DNA from: Panicum virgatum
Lineage: Eukaryota > Streptophyta > Magnoliopsida > Poales > Poaceae
Assembly (NCBI RefSeq): GCF_016808335.1
Contig: NC_053149.1
Span: 13,195,714 to 13,259,713 of the forward strand
Length of the DNA stretch: 64,000 nt
Direction: 5' to 3'
Part shown: piece by piece, positions 1 to 11,363 of the stretch
Layout: each line of letters opens with the position of its first letter
How positions within the stretch are numbered: the first letter of the stretch is position 1
Program-made: the position numbers and the translations under genes
The notes under the pieces: generated by a model
The model's database searches: none
The model's input: the letters and a program-made list of their open reading frames with translations, nothing else
Told to the model about the DNA's origin: nothing

Positions 1-109
1 TTGGGTGCCAGTATGGGTGTTCATATTCAATGCCAGTAGCATTTTATGGCATGTATATATGGTCAGTTTCGTAGTAGTATAGCTTATCCAAAGGAGTACT
101 GCTCTGCTC

Positions 110-305
110 TTGATTACTGTTGACTCTCCTTGAAGCAAAATATTTGTTCAAAATATGTAAAATTATAAGTTGTGTTAAAATTTTCTTTAATGATGAAACA
201 AACTATAAAATATATGATAATTTCTAAAATCTTTTGAACAAGACGAATGGTCAAATGTAGCAAAAAAATCAATGGCGACGGGAATTTAAGAACGGAGGGG
301 GTACT
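110..305. mobile_element. Partial Stowaway-like MITE end
   Basis: An AT-rich stretch ends in AACGGAGGGGGTA, the usual Stowaway (Tc1/mariner-type MITE) terminus. The opposite terminus is not clear, so this is probably a degenerate or truncated copy. The left boundary is a guess. Confidence 0.4.
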
Positions 306-383
306 CTATAAAGTGCAACAAAGAGTAAATGCCACTTCATCTGAAAAAAAAAGAGTAAATGCCACTTTGATATTATCAATCTG

Positions 384-590
384 GTTGTGTTTGGCACTGC
401 TTATGGAAGTGCTTATGCTTCAATAAGCACTTTGGGTTGCCAAACACCGAAACAAAAAAAGTTCTTATGAGGTATAAGCACTTTTCAATTTTGTACTAGC
501 ATAAGCACTTTGGGCAAAACACCAAAAGGTAGCTTTTAGTGCTTATAGGTGCGAATAAGCATAAGCATAAGCAGTTTTGCCAAACATCTA
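384..590. mobile_element. Small MITE with GTTTGGCA ends
   Basis: The left end reads GTGTTTGGCACTGCTTATG and the right end, reverse complemented, reads GATGTTTGGCAAAACTGCTTATG-like sequence, so the element has imperfect terminal inverted repeats. The inside and the downstream flank to about 665 are full of AATAAGCACTT and AAGTGCTTAT blocks that can fold on one another. No target duplication was identified and the superfamily is unassigned. Confidence 0.45.
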
Positions 591-1064
591 AAGTGCTTAT
601 GGTTACATAAGTAGAATAAGCACTATAAGCAATTTTGACCCATAAGCACTTCAATAAGCACTTGTTTTTTTTTTTGCGAAAACAGAGTATGAATGAAACA
701 CTGCACAACTGTGTGCTCTATACAACAAAGAACAAAAAGAATGTTGATTTCCATAGTTGTGATTCCTGAGTAAAGTCTCAACTGAATCTCAAGATCAGGC
801 CTAGTAAACGTGAATCGAGGCGTTGTGAGAGACAGGATGCTCATCGCGTAGCTGGTTGACATTTGTTTTTAGAATTCTAGTACTATGTACTTAAATTCCA
901 TCGTCTCCAGAGGGCCCCTTGCGACCTTGGGGCATAGTTGACCATGGGGTTATCTCTAAAACAATTGCTGCGAATCCCGGAAGAACTCACACAGTTGCAT
1001 AGTACAAAACAGGCACGTTTAGACCAAACAACAAGCAAAGCAAGCCTGTGTAGAAGGAGCAAAC

Positions 1065-2638
1065 ATGGCGTTGAGAGGCTTGGCAACAGCGCTGCTCCTA
1101 ATCAACTCCTCCTCTTGTTATCTCTCTACTCCATCCTTGGCCACCTCCGATGGCTTCATCCAGTGCCTGACACAGAAGATACCCAGCGAGCTGATCGTCA
1201 CTGCACGCCGGGCTCCAGTAACTTCACCAGCGTGCTTGTCTCAACGAGCAAGAACTCCAACTTCTTAACCAACACCACGGTGAAGCCGATTTGCATCGTC
1301 ACCGTGACAGACGCCTCCCACGCGCAGGCCGCCGTGGTGTGCGGGCGTCGGAACGGCGTGCGCCTCCGCGTGCGCAGCGGCGGGCACGACTACGAGGGCC
1401 TGTCCTACCGGTCGGCGCGGGCCGAGGTGTTCGCGGTGGTCGACCTCGCCAACCTCCGCGCCATCACCGTGTCCACCGACGAGGAGTGTGGGCCGACTGC
1501 GTGGGTCGACTCCGGCGCCACCGTCGGCCAGCTCTACTACACCGTCGCCAAGACCAACCCGGAGCTCGGTTTCCCGGCCGGCGAGTGCCCGACTCTCGGC
1601 GTCGGCGGCCACTTCAGCGGCGGCGGGATCGGCATGATGATGCGCAGGTACGGGCTCGCCGTCGACCACGTCGTCGACGCCAAGCTGGTCAACGCCGACG
1701 GCGAGCTTCTCGACAGGGCAACCATGGGAGAGGATCTGTTCTGGGCCATCCGAGGAGGCGGCGGGGAGAACTTCGGCATTGTCCTGTCATGGAAGGTGGG
1801 CCTCGTGAAGGTCCCACCGACAGTGACGATGTTTCGCATCCCCAGGACGCTTGAGCAGGGCGCCGTGGACATCGTGACCAAGTGGCAAGACGTCGGGGCA
1901 ACCCTGCTGCCCAGGGACATGAACATGATGGTCATTCTGCAGGGTCGACAAGCCGTGTTCCAGGCCCTGTACCTGGGCAGGTGCGATGAGATCCTGCCGA
2001 CCATCGCGTCCCGTCTCCCGGAGCTAAACGCGACGAAATCCGACTGCAAGGAGATGACCTGGCTTGAATCGATGGCGTTCATCGGCTTCGCCGGCAACAC
2101 CAACACATCGGCGCTCCTGGACCGGAACATCGGCTTCCATGCCTTCTTCAAGGTCAAGTCCGACTACGTTCGACATGCCATCGACAAGGAGGTCTGGCAC
2201 AAGATCTTCAGTTGGTTGTCCATGAACGGCTCCGGGTTCCTGATGTTGGAACCCCACGGCGGGTTCATCGGCACCATCCCCACCGGGGCGACTCCGTACC
2301 CGCACCGCAGCGGTGTGTTGTATATCATCCAGTACATCACTTCCTGGCCTACTGGCAATGAGGGCTCGACTGCGAGAAACTGGGTCAGAAACTTGTACAA
2401 CTTCATGGGGCAGTACGTGACCAAGAGCCCCAGAGAGGCGTACATTAACTTCCGGGACCTAGATATCGGCGAGAACACGGTGGTGAGTGACGTCAGCACG
2501 TTCGATAGCGGTAAGGTGTGGGGTAGAAAGTACTTTGGTGGCAACTTCAGAAGGCTCGCGACGGTGAAGGGGATGGTGGATCCGACCGATTACTTCAGGA
2601 ATGAGCAGAGCATCCCGCCACTGCTCCAAGGCTATTGA
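1065..2638 (+). pseudogene. Berberine-bridge-enzyme-like FAD oxidase, one frameshift
   Basis: This is a single-exon BBE-like flavoprotein, a secreted oxidase family with two covalent links to FAD. The natural start is the ATG at 1065, which opens a hydrophobic signal peptide (about 27 residues, MALRGLATALLL...). This frame carries the family start (FIQCLTQKIPSELIVT) but drifts out at about 1203-1208. The rest of the protein continues in another frame to the TAG-free end at 2638, so one base has been lost. Downstream features are complete: RSGGHDYEGLSY with the FAD-linking His, GFPAGECPTLGVGGHFSGGG with the FAD-linking Cys, and the C-terminal BBE domain ending NEQSIPPL. Length would be about 525 residues, normal for the family. 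The frameshift is either a recent inactivating mutation or a sequence error. An alternative upstream ATG at 938 gives an open frame but would lack the signal peptide. Confidence 0.85.
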
Positions 2639-3913
2639 ATCTAGTGAAGTGTGTTTCCCGTATGCGTTATACTATTAGTGGCGCGAGTGCTTGCCTTGGT
2701 ATTTATGTCTTGTGATTGTGCCAACACTCCAATAAGCGCGTTGGATTCTTGATGTGTACTTATATGTTGAAATTTCAAAATTTAAAAAAAAAAAAAAACT
2801 CAAAGCTCCTTCGGTATGTTTTCATCGGTCTCCTGCTCCTTCGCTTTCGCCCTTCCCGTTCCTTCTCTGCTTGAGCCAATCGGTCCAGCAGCTCCTGGCA
2901 GCCATACAAGATGAAGCCGGCAATGCGGCAATTGGGTCGCTGCAGGAGCTGGTGGCAATTGGCGTTCCTTTGTACCGCGACAAGTCACCTAATTTCTTTT
3001 GCCCGCCTGGCTCGCCTCGCCAGACCGGGATTGTTGTAATTTGCGCCTCTTGCACATGTAAGAGCCTGTTTAATTTGTTCGCGCCTCTCTTCTTGCTTAT
3101 TAATATATGCCGGGCAAGTCCCGGGTCTTTCCAAAAAAATGTACATATCTTTACTTTTTTCGCAAATTCTATAGTATAACGCAGACACTCGCATATTTAT
3201 ATATAGTTACCTATTCACAAGACAATTGAATATTAATGTAAAATATTGGTGTAACAGTAACTACTGCACGAAAAGCACATAAATACATATTAACTTACTT
3301 CATTAGTTAGTTAATACTACAAATATAATTGAAATGTAGCAATTCATGTTGAGAAAAATAAAAAATACTAATCAAGAAAAAGTGTACGTTAGAAACTAGA
3401 ACCGATTGCTTATCGACTGTTCTTTGTTCACTGTATCAGCAGTAAAACAACTGTGGAGAGGAGCTGTTTTCACATGAGCGGGCCAAGCTGAAATTTCTGG
3501 CTTGTCGCTGCTTACTGGACTGTAGCTACTAAAGTTGTTTTCAGTGAATCCGCACCAAACACGGCCTGAAGCTCAAGCTGTTCAAGATATTGACATAGTA
3601 CATTCAAGATTGAATACACTTTCATACATCTACCAATGCTCTGCTCAAAGGAATTCCATAATACACTATTACAAGTGCAGGCGACGGTTCTGCAGAATAG
3701 ACAAGTGTTCCACAGAAGATTACTGGAGCAAAGTAATTTGATATAGAGCAACAATAGACCATTGTTGTATTTACATGCCCATTTACATAAATGGCTACCT
3801 AGTGGCAGGCAACCATTTTGTCAAGCAGGAACAACTTCACCTTGATAAGTCAAGAAAATATATTCTCGTAACAAAAAGAATACAGAGTAGTAGTATATCA
3901 CATTTTCTGAAGT
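2639..3913. other. Intergenic, no gene recognised
   Basis: 3' flank of the BBE-like gene with a 14-base A run near 2785, then AT-rich unique-looking sequence. Only short open frames occur and none shows a known domain. Confidence 0.5.
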
Positions 3914-4165
3914 TTACCTTGGGTACTCTATAAAAGTAACAACCAGCTTTAAACCTTGAAGTGTCTTTTTATGGATGGAGGCCAATGCTGATTTTTGAAG
4001 GCCCTGATACACAACTCCACACTCGGGACTGCATGCTACTTGACACGCCTTTCCCCAACTTGGTACATCAACTCCTCCTGTTTGACTGGATGCTACTTGA
4101 CACACCTTTCCCCAACTTGGGCACAACACCACCTCCAGAAATCTGGCTTGCATAACCAATGACAT
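3914..4165 (-). CDS. Possible second exon with 19-codon tandem duplication
   Basis: An open minus-strand frame of about 83 codons follows a GGTCAG acceptor-like site near 4168 and ends at a stop near 3914. Its phase fits the donor of the AS8-like exon at 4736 (one base plus two bases). Inside it, a 32-bp segment is repeated at 4032-4063 and 4089-4120; the 57-bp period keeps frame, giving PSWGKVCQVASS and PSWGKACQVACS. The sequence resembles no C-terminal exon of the AS8 family that I recall, so membership in that gene is only a phase-based inference and it may be non-coding. Confidence 0.25.
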   Translation of the reverse strand: MSLVMQARFLEVVLCPSWGKVCQVASSQTGGVDVPSWGKACQVACSPECGVVYQGLQKSALASIHKKTLQGLKLVVTFIEYPR

Positions 4166-4735
4166 CCCTGACCAAACCTCTGACGATAGTCATCGTGTAA
4201 TACCTTGCCGATTCAAGGGTCATATTGCTCGGAAAACCTATTATGACGAAGAAGGCAGTTAGGCAAATATGTTATCAAGTAGTATATTTCGTAAGACCCG
4301 GGGAATAGCAGCGTACCCATGTTACATAACTGTTGGCATCAAAGGCTGAATCAGATGCATGCCTTTGCTATATGTTCGCTGCAATACCAGCAGCATGGCC
4401 ATTTGGAAATGTCAATGTGCTTTCCCTATGCCACTGTGCTTTTCATTTTTTATATGTGACAAAAATCAAGCATGTCACATTTGCAGGCACAATAGTATCA
4501 AGTAGTAGCTAATTAGGTATCACTGGTCATGTCATGTTACTCAAAGGAGTAGGTTTTATCTGATCCTATCAACTAGCTTCTTTTTACATGAATTAATATT
4601 AGCAACTTGACATTTCATTTTTCATGATGATGTTAACACTATACAAACACAAGCCCAAGCTCCCACCAATGGAAGAATTCACCCAAAGCGTTACAGCAAG
4701 AAGAGTTGAGGGCATGAGAACAGAGCAGCACTCAC

Positions 4736-4982
4736 CCCCGCTTTGGTCGTTGCTCCTAACGAGGACGTGCTGCGGCAGGCCGATGCCTACGCCGGCGAGC
4801 GTGACACCGACGCTGAACCCCACGCCGCAGCCGGCGCCGACGTACCCAATCACCTCGGGGCCGAACCCGGGGCCCCAGCCGACTCCGCAACCGAGGCCGA
4901 GCCCCATGCCCCAGAACGCGCCGGCCGTCGGGTGGACGGGGTTCCACCGCTCGTACCGCCCAAGAACCCCCTTGATGATCAT
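4736..4982 (-). CDS. Cadmium-induced protein AS8-like, first coding exon
   Basis: The minus strand from the ATG at 4982 encodes MIIKGVLGRYERWNPVHPT followed by a glycine-rich hydrophobic core (GAFWGMGLGLGCGVGWGPGF, then EVIGYVGAGCGVGFSVGVTL). This is the conserved N-terminal signature of the plant cadmium-induced AS8-like family of small, probably membrane-associated proteins of unknown biochemical role. The exon ends at a good donor, GGGG|GTGAGT, at 4736. Just upstream of the ATG lies a CTTCAG acceptor-like site, so a 5' UTR intron is likely. In-frame codons continue upstream of the ATG without another Met. The C-terminal exon was not identified with confidence, so the gene may be truncated. 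Confidence 0.65.
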
Positions 4983-4997
4983 CTTCGGCTTCAACGG

Positions 4998-5933
4998 AAC
5001 CTGAAGAATGACAGAACAACAGCCTCAGCAAGATTCTGTTTTTTTCCAGGCAAACATGAGAAAGAAAGGAGAAACCAGAAATTTTCTGGTGGAGGTACCA
5101 GGTTAGGCAAGGCATTTGCTGCTGCTAGCGCGACGCTTTTTTGGTCGGTAGGAGGCGGCGGCGGCGGCTGGTCGAGTTGTGGGGAATCGGTCATTCGCAG
5201 TGGCTGCTGTGAAGAAGCCTCTGGGTTGGTCTTGGCACTGCCTTGTGCCTTCTGCCTTCGCCGCCGTCCGTGCAACAGGCATTGTTGCACAGTATCGTCA
5301 AATCTTATCCTATCTCCTCGTCGCCGGAGTTTTGTCCGAGCCCAACCCGTCGCCGTCGTGGGGGCCTTTTCCGGCTAACGCTAGTAGACAAGTGTAAGGC
5401 CGAGCACTTTACCTTCTCCGTTTGGGCTGACAGGATCTGGCTCGCTTGCTTGTTGGTGCAACTTTCAGCCTGCCTCGCTCATATTGTCTTGTCTGTAAAC
5501 TGTAGCTGTCCTGGAACTGGAAAGAGTTTTAATCTGAAATTAACAATTTCACGTCATGGAGATCGTCAGATCGAAGAACATCATCTAATCTATGATGTTT
5601 TCAGAATCCTATGATGATCTTGAGATCAAACATATCTCTAAGCACCGTACAGGTACACAGCAAAGAAGGTTTCTACTCCGTACATTTTAGGAGAACAGGG
5701 ACAAGCACAGATAGTCAGGTCCACAACACACACAGGCCGCCCCGCACGCGCATACACACAACTATATATATACAAAAAGTTTCAAACAAAGCTACTACAA
5801 ACCAGCTACACGTATTTAGGCCAAGTGCAACCAAAATGGAGAAAACAGCTGGTGTTACAAGAGCTGTACAAAAGAAACTTCCGTGACTCTCTTATCATCT
5901 GGGGTCCCTAAAGTTGCCTGGGTTGCCAAAATC
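4998..5933. other. Intergenic, no gene recognised
   Basis: This stretch lies between the AS8-like exon and the helicase 3' end. It includes the probable 5' UTR and promoter of the AS8-like gene on the minus strand. Open frames on both strands lack recognisable domains. Confidence 0.4.
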
Positions 5934-6562
5934 TCAATTGCCAAAACCTATCAGAGCTCCTAGAGTGCTGAAAGTCAAGTCACCGCGGCTGCTGAAATCA
6001 TCTTCCCCAAAGTCGCTGAATCCATTAGAACCACTGAAACTAGACCTGCCAAAGTTTTTGGCAGGTCGTCAAAAACCACCAGACCTGTCACGATATCTCG
6101 AACCAGAGTCACGGGATCCACTGAAGCTGTCAAAGTCGCCAAAGCCACGCAAGCGCTGATCATCAAAACCACCATAACCTTCACGGCTGAAAGACGACCC
6201 GCCCATCCTTCTGTTTCCAACTGATCTGGAGCGAGTATCTCTCATGACATTAAACATATCTGCAGCCTCGTCTACCACTGGCATCTTTGGAAGCTGCATG
6301 TAGTTAACACAAATGAGTTGACTGATTCCTTCAGTTAGACCAAAAAAAAAACCTGGGTACTTCCTCATGATTCAAGATGCATGATCCCTAATCTACTTTA
6401 CCTCTGTGAACCTGCATCCTATATCCTGCTCAATGACTCTTGCAGCTCTAGTCTGCTCATGAGTGTATATCAAAATTGCACTGCCTTTCTTCCCCGCTCA
6501 GCTGTTCGTCCAGATCTATGAACAAATAACTCTAAGGTGTTTGGGATTTCAAAATGTACCAC
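5934..6562 (-). pseudogene. DEAD-box RNA helicase, C-terminal exons (RH9/RH53-like)
   Basis: Two minus-strand exons are visible. The first (6562 to 6402) follows a CTGTTCAG acceptor and begins VVHFEIPNTLELFVHRSGRT, which is helicase motif VI; a one-base loss just after it (RTGRAG expected, RTAER seen) shifts frame, and the next frame resumes KKGSAILIYTHEQTRAARVI. The second exon starts after CATGCAG at 6293 with LPKMPVVDEAADMF and enters the Gly/Arg/Ser/Phe-rich tail typical of plant mitochondrial RH9/RH53 helicases. An in-frame TGA at 6069-6071 cuts the tail, although the same frame continues as tail-like sequence to a TGA at 5934. The N-terminal half lies 14 kb away at 20925-21556. The frameshift in motif VI and the separation make it a pseudogene. 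Confidence 0.75.
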
Positions 6563-6675
6563 CTGAACAGATAGGGGGCGCAACATATAGTTAAGACTTA
6601 AATCCATGCACATCAATAGTCACTGCAGACATATTTCTCGAGCAATGAAAAAGTTTATGTCTTAGGTATCACGCC

Positions 6676-7008
6676 GGCCCTGTTTAGATCCCAAGTTTTT
6701 ACACCCAAAAACATCACATCAAATATTTGGACACATGCATGGAGTACTAAATGAAGTCTATTTACAAAACTGTTTGTACGGATGGGCTGTAAATCGCGAG
6801 TCGAATCTAATGAACCTACTTAATCTATGATTTACAACAGTGATGCTACAGTAACCATCCGTTAATTATGGATTAATCAGACTCATTAGATTCGTCTCGC
6901 GATTTACAATTCATCCATACGAAAAGTTTTGTAAATAGACATTATTTAGTACTCCGAAATAGTAAGATTCCGGTTCAAAAAAATTTGGCCAAAAGAACTA
7001 AACAAAGC
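6676..7008. mobile_element. MITE, GGCCCTGTTTAG family, copy 1
   Basis: The element starts GGCCCTGTTTAGATCC and ends near GAACTAAACAAAGC, an imperfect inverted terminal repeat. Internal palindromic blocks (AATCGCGAGTCGAATCTAAT and TTAGATTCGTCTCGCGATTT) match the abundant panicoid MITE with the same ends. It lies beside the helicase fragment. No target duplication is obvious. Confidence 0.75.
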
Positions 7009-7086
7009 ATTTCAAAGGAAAACTTTGATGCTCAAGTACTGTTTTCAGCTTTGATGTTCATTTCAAAGGAAAACTTTGATGCTCAC
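7009..7086. repeat. 27-bp direct repeat, two copies
   Basis: CATTTCAAAGGAAAACTTTG plus ATGCTCA occurs at about 7009-7035 and again at 7060-7086. This is a short local duplication immediately beside the MITE. Confidence 0.7.
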
Positions 7087-9412
7087 ACAACAGTTCAATA
7101 ATTGTTTCTGATACCAGGAAGACCTATTCCAGTCAACAATTCATATACCAATATGAGTTTTGTTTTCCGATGTGCTCTGATCAATTAACATGACTCCAAT
7201 CCGTTGGTATAATGGGTGTGTTTAGTTTGCTACTATGGATTACCTTTCCAAATTTTGGCATGCAGATGAATTTTGGTCTGAGTTTAGCTCGTTGACAAAA
7301 TTTGGTCTGCCAATGAAATATTGGCGTTACCAACACTGTCTCCATTACCAACGCGGGCGAATCCATTGGCGAGCAAAACGATCGCCCGCGTTTTTGGCTG
7401 CTTGGCCAAAAGTTGCCAAGCTACGTGGCAGAAGCCTAATAGTTGCACGTATCCCAATATTCTTTGCTTAATGATTTTCAAATGACAATAACTCATCATC
7501 TGTTACTCGAAATTCGGATATGATTTCACCATCTTGTTTCTTACAATTTAATATATAAAATAGAGTAAATTGTACCCTAAGTCCTCAAACTTGTCCCAAG
7601 ATTTCAGTTTTTTTTATAAAGGATGAAACATCCGGACTCTACGTCCACAGATGTACACAACCAATTATTACAGAGTTTGCCAAAACACAAAAAGAGCAAG
7701 ACCAGTCTCTAAGACGGACAAAAGAACTAAAGCAAACGATATATATGCTTCCATCCTCCATTGGACAGCTCCAAAGCAATCATCTCAATACTTTTGCTCA
7801 TCAAGGAGAGTGTGTTCTTGGCTTGGTCATCACGCTGCAGCTGCGCCCAGAAACGTAACCAGTACGTTCCCCTGAAGATAACCTGCAACATCGAATTAAC
7901 TTTGATTTTGTTAAAAATAGTATCATTTCGACATCGCCAAATGGCCCAGCATACAGCAGCAACCCCAACCCAAATCAAATTTCTAGTCTTTTTATGTTGA
8001 TTAGTAAGCCAGGTGCCAAACATATGGGTTATTGATCTAGGTGGATTCAGACCAGTAGCAAAAAAGATAATCCTCCAAACCATACTCGCATAAGGACAAT
8101 CAAGGAAGAGATGTTGGATAGTCTCATCACTATTACAGCCACAATATTTTTGGCTTCCTTTCCAGTTTTTTCTAGCGAGATTATCTTTAGTTAAAACAAC
8201 TCCCCTTTGTAGATACCAAAGGAAAATCTTAATCTTTAGAGGAATCTTTAACTTCCAGATCATCTTATGTTGAAATGGTGGTTGTGTGTCAATAAGATGC
8301 AAATACAGCGATCGAACAGAATATAACCCAGATTTGGTTAAGTTCCATCTAAAAGTATCTGAACCCTCCACCAATTCAACATGATTAATCTGTGCTACCA
8401 GATTATGCCATTCCACAAGTTTGTTATCCACCAAAGCCCTCTGAAAGAAACATTGAGGGGACTCGTGGCCATTACTTTTGCCACCGTTGCATGAGGATCA
8501 CGCATAATATTATAAATGGATGGATATTTAACTTTAAAAGGCAAATCCCCTACCCAAGTATCATCCCAGAACCGGGTTTTGCTCCCATCTTTAATATCAA
8601 AGGAACCTTTGGCCAACACCTCATCTTTGATATGCATAAGACCCCTCCAAAAATGGGAGTCAAAAGGTTTGGCCTTTACTTGAGTGAGAGACTTAGATCT
8701 TAGATATTTATTTGTTAGTAAAGTTTGCCACATGCCATCCGTGTTAAGTAAATCTACCAACCATTTAGCCAATAGGCATTTATTTTGCAATTGTAAATCT
8801 AAGATACCTAGTCCCCCTTGGTCTTTAGGACGACATAAAATGTCCCATTTTGCAAGTCTATACTTATGTTTCTCAGAAGATCTTTGCCAAAAAAATCTTG
8901 ACCTGAAATGGTCAAGATTTTTAAGTACCCCTTTAGGGATTTCAAAAGAGGACATCATAAACATGGGTAGGTTGCTAAGTACCGAGTTTAGCAAGACAAG
9001 ACGTCCACCATAAGAAAGGTACTTAGCTTTCCAGCAAGGGAGTTTTTTTTTGAAAATATTCTTCAACTTTTCTCCATTCAGAATTAAGGAGTTGCCTATG
9101 GTGCATTGGAATCCCTAGATATCTAAAAGGGTATTCACCTGCATTACAACCAAAGAGATCAGTATAAGACTCTTCCATCTCTTTAGCCACACCATAGCAG
9201 AAAATTTCACTCTTGTGAAAATTGATATTTAGCCCTGATAATTGCTCAAAAGCACAAAGCAAAAGTTTTAGATTCTTTACTTGTTCCAGGTCATGATCAA
9301 GAAAGATAATGGTGTCATCAGCATATTGCAAAATTGACAAACCATCATCTAAAAGATGAGGGATGACGCCTCTTATTTGACCATCGGCTTTTGCTCTGTT
9401 AATAAGGAGAGC

Positions 9413-10444
9413 CTATGATACGCGGATACTTCGCAAAACTCACGTACCGGTATCGGATACCGTATCGGATACCCGTACTCCACGGATACTCTCGGATATG
9501 TATCCCGTAAGTATCGGACTATTTAGGTATTTTCAAATAATAAAAATAAATCGGATACTCATGGGATACTTGTGGATACCTGTCTGATACCTTCAAACCC
9601 TAACAACACTACTCAATCGCTTCGTATAAAGGTCCTCCGTTCAGCTGTGCCACCTTCTCATCCCCACTCGCGCAGCCGCAGGCCCGCAGCAGCCTCGCAT
9701 GGCTCCCTTGCTGTCACCGCCGCTCGGCCACCCGCCCATGCCTCCTCCTGCTCCTTCCCCGCTGCTCATCGCTCCCTTGCCGTCACCGCCGCCCGGCCAC
9801 CCGCCCGTGCCTCCTCCTGCTCCTTCCCCATCGCTCGTCGCTCCCTTGCCGTCACCTTCGCCCGCCCACCCATCCGTGCCTCCTACTGCTCCAGCGGCTG
9901 CGCGGCCTGTCCAGACAGAGGCCCGCACATCTGTTAAAGCACTATTTAGGGTGGTGCTGCGCTGCTGGAGCTCGCCGCTGGCGGGCCGCCACGGCCGCCG
10001 GAGCGCGCCTCTGGACGGCCCACGTGGCCGCTAGAGAGGGAGAGGATGAGCCGCGGCCTCCGGAGAGAGAGGAGGAGCCGCGGCCGCCGGAGTTGGCCGC
10101 TACATAGAGAAAGAGAGAGAGAGAGAGAGAGCCGATGTTGGGGAAGAAGACGACCGACATCCATTCGTGGAACAGATGAACATGTAAAATAAGGTTGGTT
10201 CTTTTTTCCTTTGCCCCTTCCCTTTTTCTAATAATTATAGAACATATGAATATATGAGTTTATGACGCATTATAGTCCCTGGAACTTCTATTTTCTCACA
10301 TTCTAGTTCCTGAAACTTTTATTTATTTTTATTTTTTATATATATATTGGCGTATCCCCGTATCCTTGTTTTTGGAAAAATGGCGTATCGGAGTATCCCC
10401 GTATCGCGTACCGGTATCCATATCCGCGTATCCGGGCAACATAG
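9413..10444. mobile_element. hAT-like element with 8-bp target duplication
   Basis: The element lies between perfect 8-bp repeats AGGAGAGC at 9405-9412 and 10445-10452, inside the LINE RT. It begins CTATGATACGCGGATAC and ends with GGATACGCGG..CAACATAG, so the ends are inverted (CTATG). Subterminal regions are dense in CGGATAC/GTATCC motifs, as in hAT elements. No transposase is seen. It contains a 69-bp tandem repeat and a short (GA)n tract near 10110. Confidence 0.8.
9699..9893 (+). repeat. 69-bp tandem repeat, about 2.8 copies, Pro-rich frame
   Basis: Units start at 9702, 9771 and 9840. One plus-strand frame from the ATG at 9699 reads the repeat as a 23-residue proline-rich unit (APLPSPPPGHPPVPPPAPSP...). 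All six frames are fairly open because of GC-rich composition. It lies within the hAT-like element, so a real protein is doubtful. Confidence 0.7.
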
Positions 10445-11284
10445 AGGAGAGCTAGCATATCAGCAACAATGTTAAATAAGATAGGCGATATAGGATCTCC
10501 CTGACAGAGCCCTCTCTTAGTTGGAAGTAAAGACCAATTTCGTCATTAACTTTGATCCCCACACTTCCACCGGTCACCATTCCTTCAATCCATCTACACC
10601 ATTTCGGAGACAAACCTTTCATGCGTAGAGTTTGCCGAAGGAAGGACCATTTCACTTTATCATAGGCCTTTTCAAAATCAATTTTGAAAATGACCCCATT
10701 TTGCTTTTTATATGTAACTCATGGATAGTTTCGTGTAGTATAACTACTCCTTCCATGATATTCCTGCCTGGCATAAAGCCAGTCTGCGTTGGACTCACCA
10801 TAGTCTTAGCTACTTTATTCAGTCCATTCGTGGCAACTTTGGTAAAAATTTTAAAGCTGACATTAAGGACACAAATTGGTCTATATTGTTGAATTTTGAT
10901 ACCATCTTGGATTCTAGGAATTAGAGTAATAATCCCAAAATTCAAACTGTAGAGGTTTAAATCCTCTATGTGAAAATCTGAGAAGAGAGCCATAAGGCCG
11001 TTCTTAATTACATTTCAAAAGACTTGGTAAAATTCAACTGGGAATCCATCAGGACCTGGAGCCTTGTTATGCTCCATTCGAAAAACAGCATCCCTCACTT
11101 CAGATTCAGTGAACTCACTGATGAGCACATTATTTTCCTTTGGGACACTTGTGGAATATCCAAGATTTGATCTTCCATAAGTGTAATCTCCGAAGTATCT
11201 GGAGTCCCAAAGAGGTTTTTATAAAACTGAGTGATATGGCTTTTGAGTTGGTCATCTCCAACAACAGCGCCTTGGTCATTTTCA

Positions 11285-11289
<5 letters not shown>

Positions 11290-11357
<68 letters not shown>
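11290..11357. repeat. (AT)n(GT)n microsatellite
   Basis: An AT dinucleotide tract runs directly into a GT tract within the LINE ORF2 region, breaking the link between the endonuclease and RT domains. Confidence 0.95.

Positions 11358-11363
<6 letters not shown>

Noticed and set aside
938..1064. Upstream ATG at 938 as start of the BBE-like protein
   Set aside because: It gives a long open frame but no signal peptide, while the ATG at 1065 gives the family N terminus in another frame.
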